Shown: positions 62,501-64,000 of the stretch, piece after piece
Layout of the letters: every line of letters starts with the position of its first letter
Numbering within the stretch: position 1 is the first letter of the stretch
Assembly: GCA_964019165.1 (NCBI GenBank)
Contig: OZ025267.1
Coordinates: 18,377,985-18,441,984 of the forward strand
Direction of reading: 5' to 3'
Origin: Mastigias papua
Taxonomy: Eukaryota > Cnidaria > Scyphozoa > Rhizostomeae > Mastigiidae
Length of the DNA stretch: 64,000 nucleotides
The notes under the pieces: model-generated
Told to the model about the DNA's origin: nothing
The model's database searches: none
What the model saw: the letters and a program-made list of their open reading frames with translations, nothing else
Made by a program: the position numbers and the translations under genes

Positions 62501-63846
62501 TGTAGTTGCTCTGTTGATAAGAGATAATTTATAAGCATATATGCATTTCAAGCGACGAGAAATAAGAGTCCTTTCAAATGTTTGGTTGGTTGTCCCAGGT
62601 CCCTTTCTTCTTGTTGAGTGCCTTTCTTCGTCAAGACAGCAGTCTATTTATAGTGAAATGTTGTTACAGGATAGATCATCAAAATAGATCATCACTTCCA
62701 GACGTGATGGTCAATAGATTTAATGGTACGTGATCTCGAATACGTTTGATCGATTCAGGCATGATTCTCCTTAAAAGTGGAATCGATTAGACGCCATTCC
62801 CATTAAGAATGTTTCTGGTGAAGTTTGATTCTGATTAGTTTTGGACGATTCTGATTAGGGCGTGATTGTCCAGCAGGTGATCTTCAAATGTACTACGTCA
62901 CTTATTGCTCTTCCATTTGTGATCTAAATGCTTTCAGGGTGTATGGTAAATTTGCATTTTTCCGTAAGCTGATAGACCACCTGGCAAAAATCTATCATTT
63001 TTTAGTGACCCCTAGTAGCGTTTGTATTTTTAGCTTAATCTTCGGATAACCCTTCATATTTTAGGGAGGAAAACGAGTGCGAGTGCATTTATGTAATAAG
63101 TACTACTGAGTAGAGGATTGATGTAAACTGCCTTTATGTTGCCCTTCTTCTTTGTATTGTATACTAATAAATGGGACCTAAATCCGTTCATTCTATCGCG
63201 GGAAGTGTTTCTTTAACCTTGAACGACGTCTTTTTTAGCGAACAAAGGGTCACCGGTAAAAAATACGAGAAATGTGATTGAAACAAATAGTGATAGCCCA
63301 AAAGAGCCAAATGTGCCGGCCATTATAGGGATCACTGCCTGTGTGATTGTTATCATTTTGGTAGCGGTCTTTCTTGCTGTCCGAAGACATCGCAGAAAGG
63401 AGCAGAGTGAGTCAGATAGAGGAAACGAGGCAGTTAGTTTGAATAATGAGTATGAATCTCAAGGAAAGCTGCAAAGTAATGGCACTAAGGAGGAGAAACC
63501 GTTAATGGAAGGGAAGTCTTCGCCTCAGCTAGGTCGGCATGATCGTTATTATCAACCACCACACCAAGTTATGCTCAGGCCAAATTTTATCCAAGGGCGA
63601 GACTCCTCTGGAAATTCATCGAATTTCTCCATGCAGAACCAACAATTTAACGGACAAAGGAGGGGGAACTACCCGCCGGAAATGCAGATGAAACCCCCAA
63701 ACTACATGGTAGATTCTAATTTTGTTCGAATGGTTCCTGTTACGACAAACAGTATTATGTTTAGTACTCCGCAACAGTTGCAAGTGCAACAGCAGCAACC
63801 ATTTGTTATGCATGCACCCATGCCACCTCGCAGTGACCATAGTTAG
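44432..63846 (+). CDS. Receptor-like protein: signal peptide, TSP1, CUB-like domain, membrane span, cytoplasmic tail (402 aa, four exons)
   Basis: Joined exons 44432-44504, 60561-60728, 62063-62422 and 63239-63846 give 1209 nt with every junction in phase 1. Residues 1-25 are a signal peptide (GLWLVIFLSTMFNCLSA). Residues 29-80 form a TSP1 repeat with WSSWSRYSPC (C-mannosylation type WxxW), CTVTCGQG (matches the O-fucosylation consensus) and six cysteines. Residues 85-199 are CUB-like (CGCTLTGKSGRILSQLPS, SCEWRI, NVT glycosylation site, STGNVMTLEL) but lack the second disulfide pair of many CUB domains. Residues 227-248 are a membrane span (VPAIIGITACVIVIILVAVF), followed by RRHRRK and a Gln/Pro/Asn-rich tail of about 150 residues. 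A cell-surface adhesion or signalling role is inferred from the domains. Additional exons in the 16-kb first intron are possible. Confidence 0.85.
49563..49705. repeat. Imperfect roughly 30-bp tandem repeat
   Basis: Four degenerate units built on TTGAATAGAAGCCGCC-type sequence, such as CTTGAATAGTAGCCGCCCCT and CCTTGAATATAAGCCGCCCA. The minus-strand frame over it shows the repeat as IQGLYLEMASIQGLCIGAA. Confidence 0.7.
51301..51430. repeat. 19-bp tandem repeat (GATCGTAGCGTGTTCATAA)
   Basis: About seven units. The left ones read GTTTGTACG instead of GTTCATAAG, the right ones are nearly identical. Confidence 0.85.
53406..53603 (+). CDS. Candidate cassette exon in intron 1 of the TSP1-CUB gene
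   Basis: Acceptor cgttgctag and donor CCAG|GTATGG bound 198 nt, open and phase 1-1, the same phase as the surrounding introns, so inclusion would keep frame. It encodes ISHLLKPFPLEFGRLIKIDA, then SPLIWIRARSFEN and VACTQNTDVIFP. No domain is recognised and the opposite strand is also open, so this may be chance. Confidence 0.25.
58495..59592 (+). CDS. Penelope-like reverse transcriptase/GIY-YIG endonuclease, C-terminal 365 codons
   Basis: An open frame of retroelement origin. It begins at MYKQIDGVAMGSPLGPALAN (RT motif B region). YFRYVDDTFVIF holds the catalytic YVDD. LNFLDVLVEKGG and IYRKPTFTGQYIRW follow as in Penelope-type RTs. Near residues 240-265, VVYEFSCRCEARYVGRTTQR is the GIY-YIG-type endonuclease segment with preceding cysteines; LGVLESVYIKTQNPVL closes the domain. 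The frame is intact to its stop, so the copy is fairly young, but the missing RT N-terminus means it cannot be autonomous. Confidence 0.9.
   Translation: MYKQIDGVAMGSPLGPALANIFVGFHESRLFNNTVKPGVYFRYVDDTFVIFGSELECDRFHVNLNQLHPALKFTVEKEQNNSLNFLDVLVEKGGTGFLTSIYRKPTFTGQYIRWNSFSPKARKINLIKTLVHRALMICSKTKLDSELDTIKQLLIDNGYPEDVLVSCIKEKLANISSEKRFGPEKCPVYLKLPWIGNVSSKFENQINKAITSCFYAVKPRAVYNTRVMLPSAKKDSVPTTQKSYVVYEFSCRCEARYVGRTTQRLADRIKQHVPTSIRTKNTTTREQPPRTCKNSNSKMKSDSAIGQHLPTDPECAKTYTDDNFRIIGQARSSFHLGVLESVYIKTQNPVLCKQKEFVFSLGLFK
59716..59756 (+). ncRNA. Hammerhead-ribozyme-like motif in Penelope-like 3' region
   Basis: Stem I 5' arm CGUACU, core CUGACGA, short stem II (GU...AC), core GAA, A/U-rich self-complementary stem III around AAAGCUUU, C at the cleavage position, then AGUAUG pairing with CGUACU (five Watson-Crick pairs and one G.U). 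Same layout as 2851-2892, with stem II weaker by one pair and stem III one base shorter on one side. Confidence 0.55.
60561..60728 (+). CDS. Exon 2: TSP1 repeat
   Basis: 168 nt, acceptor tgttttccag, donor CCAA|GTATGT. A phase 1-1 exon that encodes one whole TSP1 module with all six cysteines, the classic shuffled-domain arrangement. Confidence 0.9.
60729..62062 (+). other. Intron 2 of the TSP1-CUB gene
   Basis: 1.3 kb, no repeat recognised. Confidence 0.6.
62063..62422 (+). CDS. Exon 3: CUB-like domain
   Basis: 360 nt, acceptor tttctaatag, donor GTAG|GTATGT, phase 1-1. Encodes CNCGCTLTGKSGRI through YLSASYAQIV. Confidence 0.85.
62423..63238 (+). other. Intron 3 of the TSP1-CUB gene
   Basis: 0.8 kb; short local repeats around ATAGATCATCA near 62670-62695 and GATTCTGATTAG near 62830-62860, otherwise nothing. 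Confidence 0.6.
63239..63846 (+). CDS. Exon 4: membrane span, cytoplasmic tail and stop
   Basis: 608 nt after acceptor tcttttttag. The tail holds LNNEYESQ and YYQPPHQVM; the end is QQQQPFVMHAPMPPRSDHS then TAG. No AATAAA is visible before the window ends. Confidence 0.85.
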
Positions 63847-64000
63847 ATGCAATCGTTGCAGTGTAGTTTTGGATGGTTGGCAGGGATTCGCTTCCATTTC
63901 CCTGTCACTACAGACGGTGCATTTACATGTCAATGCATCCTATTCAAATGAAAAGAAAAAACTTATCTGGACATTTTTCTATTGAAATAGCTAAATTAGC

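Overview
The window looks like nuclear DNA from an invertebrate metazoan. It has spliced genes with GT-AG introns up to about 16 kb, AT-rich noncoding DNA, long (TA)n, (AC)n and (GGAT)n microsatellites, and many decayed transposons (Penelope-like, CR1/L2-like and RTE-like LINEs, hAT, mariner-type MITEs, tRNA-derived SINEs). A cnidarian or other marine invertebrate fits best, but nothing seen here fixes the taxon. Gene models were built by hand from open frames, splice consensus and matching codon phase at each junction.

Layout. (1) About 1-2.4 kb, minus strand: three consecutive phase-0 exons of a spectrin-repeat-like protein that runs off the left edge. Weaker candidate upstream exons lie at 8.5 and 15.2 kb. 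(2) 15.7-23.6 kb, minus: a seven-exon gene whose exon lengths sum to 3003 nt (1000 aa plus stop). It encodes a signal peptide, a very basic cysteine-free ectodomain with dibasic sites, one membrane span and a long, low-complexity cytoplasmic region; I do not recognise the family. (3) 25.9-28.6 kb, minus: a two-exon gene for a 346-aa type II membrane protein with glycosyltransferase-like motifs. (4) 28.6-44.4 kb: a gene-poor repeat field with an RTE-like fragment, (TA)n arrays bordered by hairpins, a 365-bp inverted repeat, an internally deleted hAT element, a mariner-type MITE and a short hAT MITE. (5) 44.4-63.9 kb, plus: a four-exon gene for a 402-aa receptor-like protein (signal peptide, one TSP1 repeat, one CUB-like domain, membrane span, Q/P/N-rich tail). 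Its first intron holds a 5'-truncated Penelope-like element.

The least routine signals are these. Hammerhead-ribozyme-like motifs sit in the 3' regions of two separate Penelope-like copies (2.85 and 59.7 kb), with stem I pairing kept. A 165-bp tRNA-like insertion is wrapped in a 31-bp hairpin, has a 10-bp target duplication, and two other copies of the host repeat show the empty site. A 128-bp near-perfect palindrome at 24.3 kb carries CTGATGA...CGAAA on both strands. The secreted-side region of the 1000-aa protein looks like a membrane-tethered peptide precursor. The genes show no sign of acting in a shared pathway; three of the four encode or appear to encode secretory or membrane proteins.
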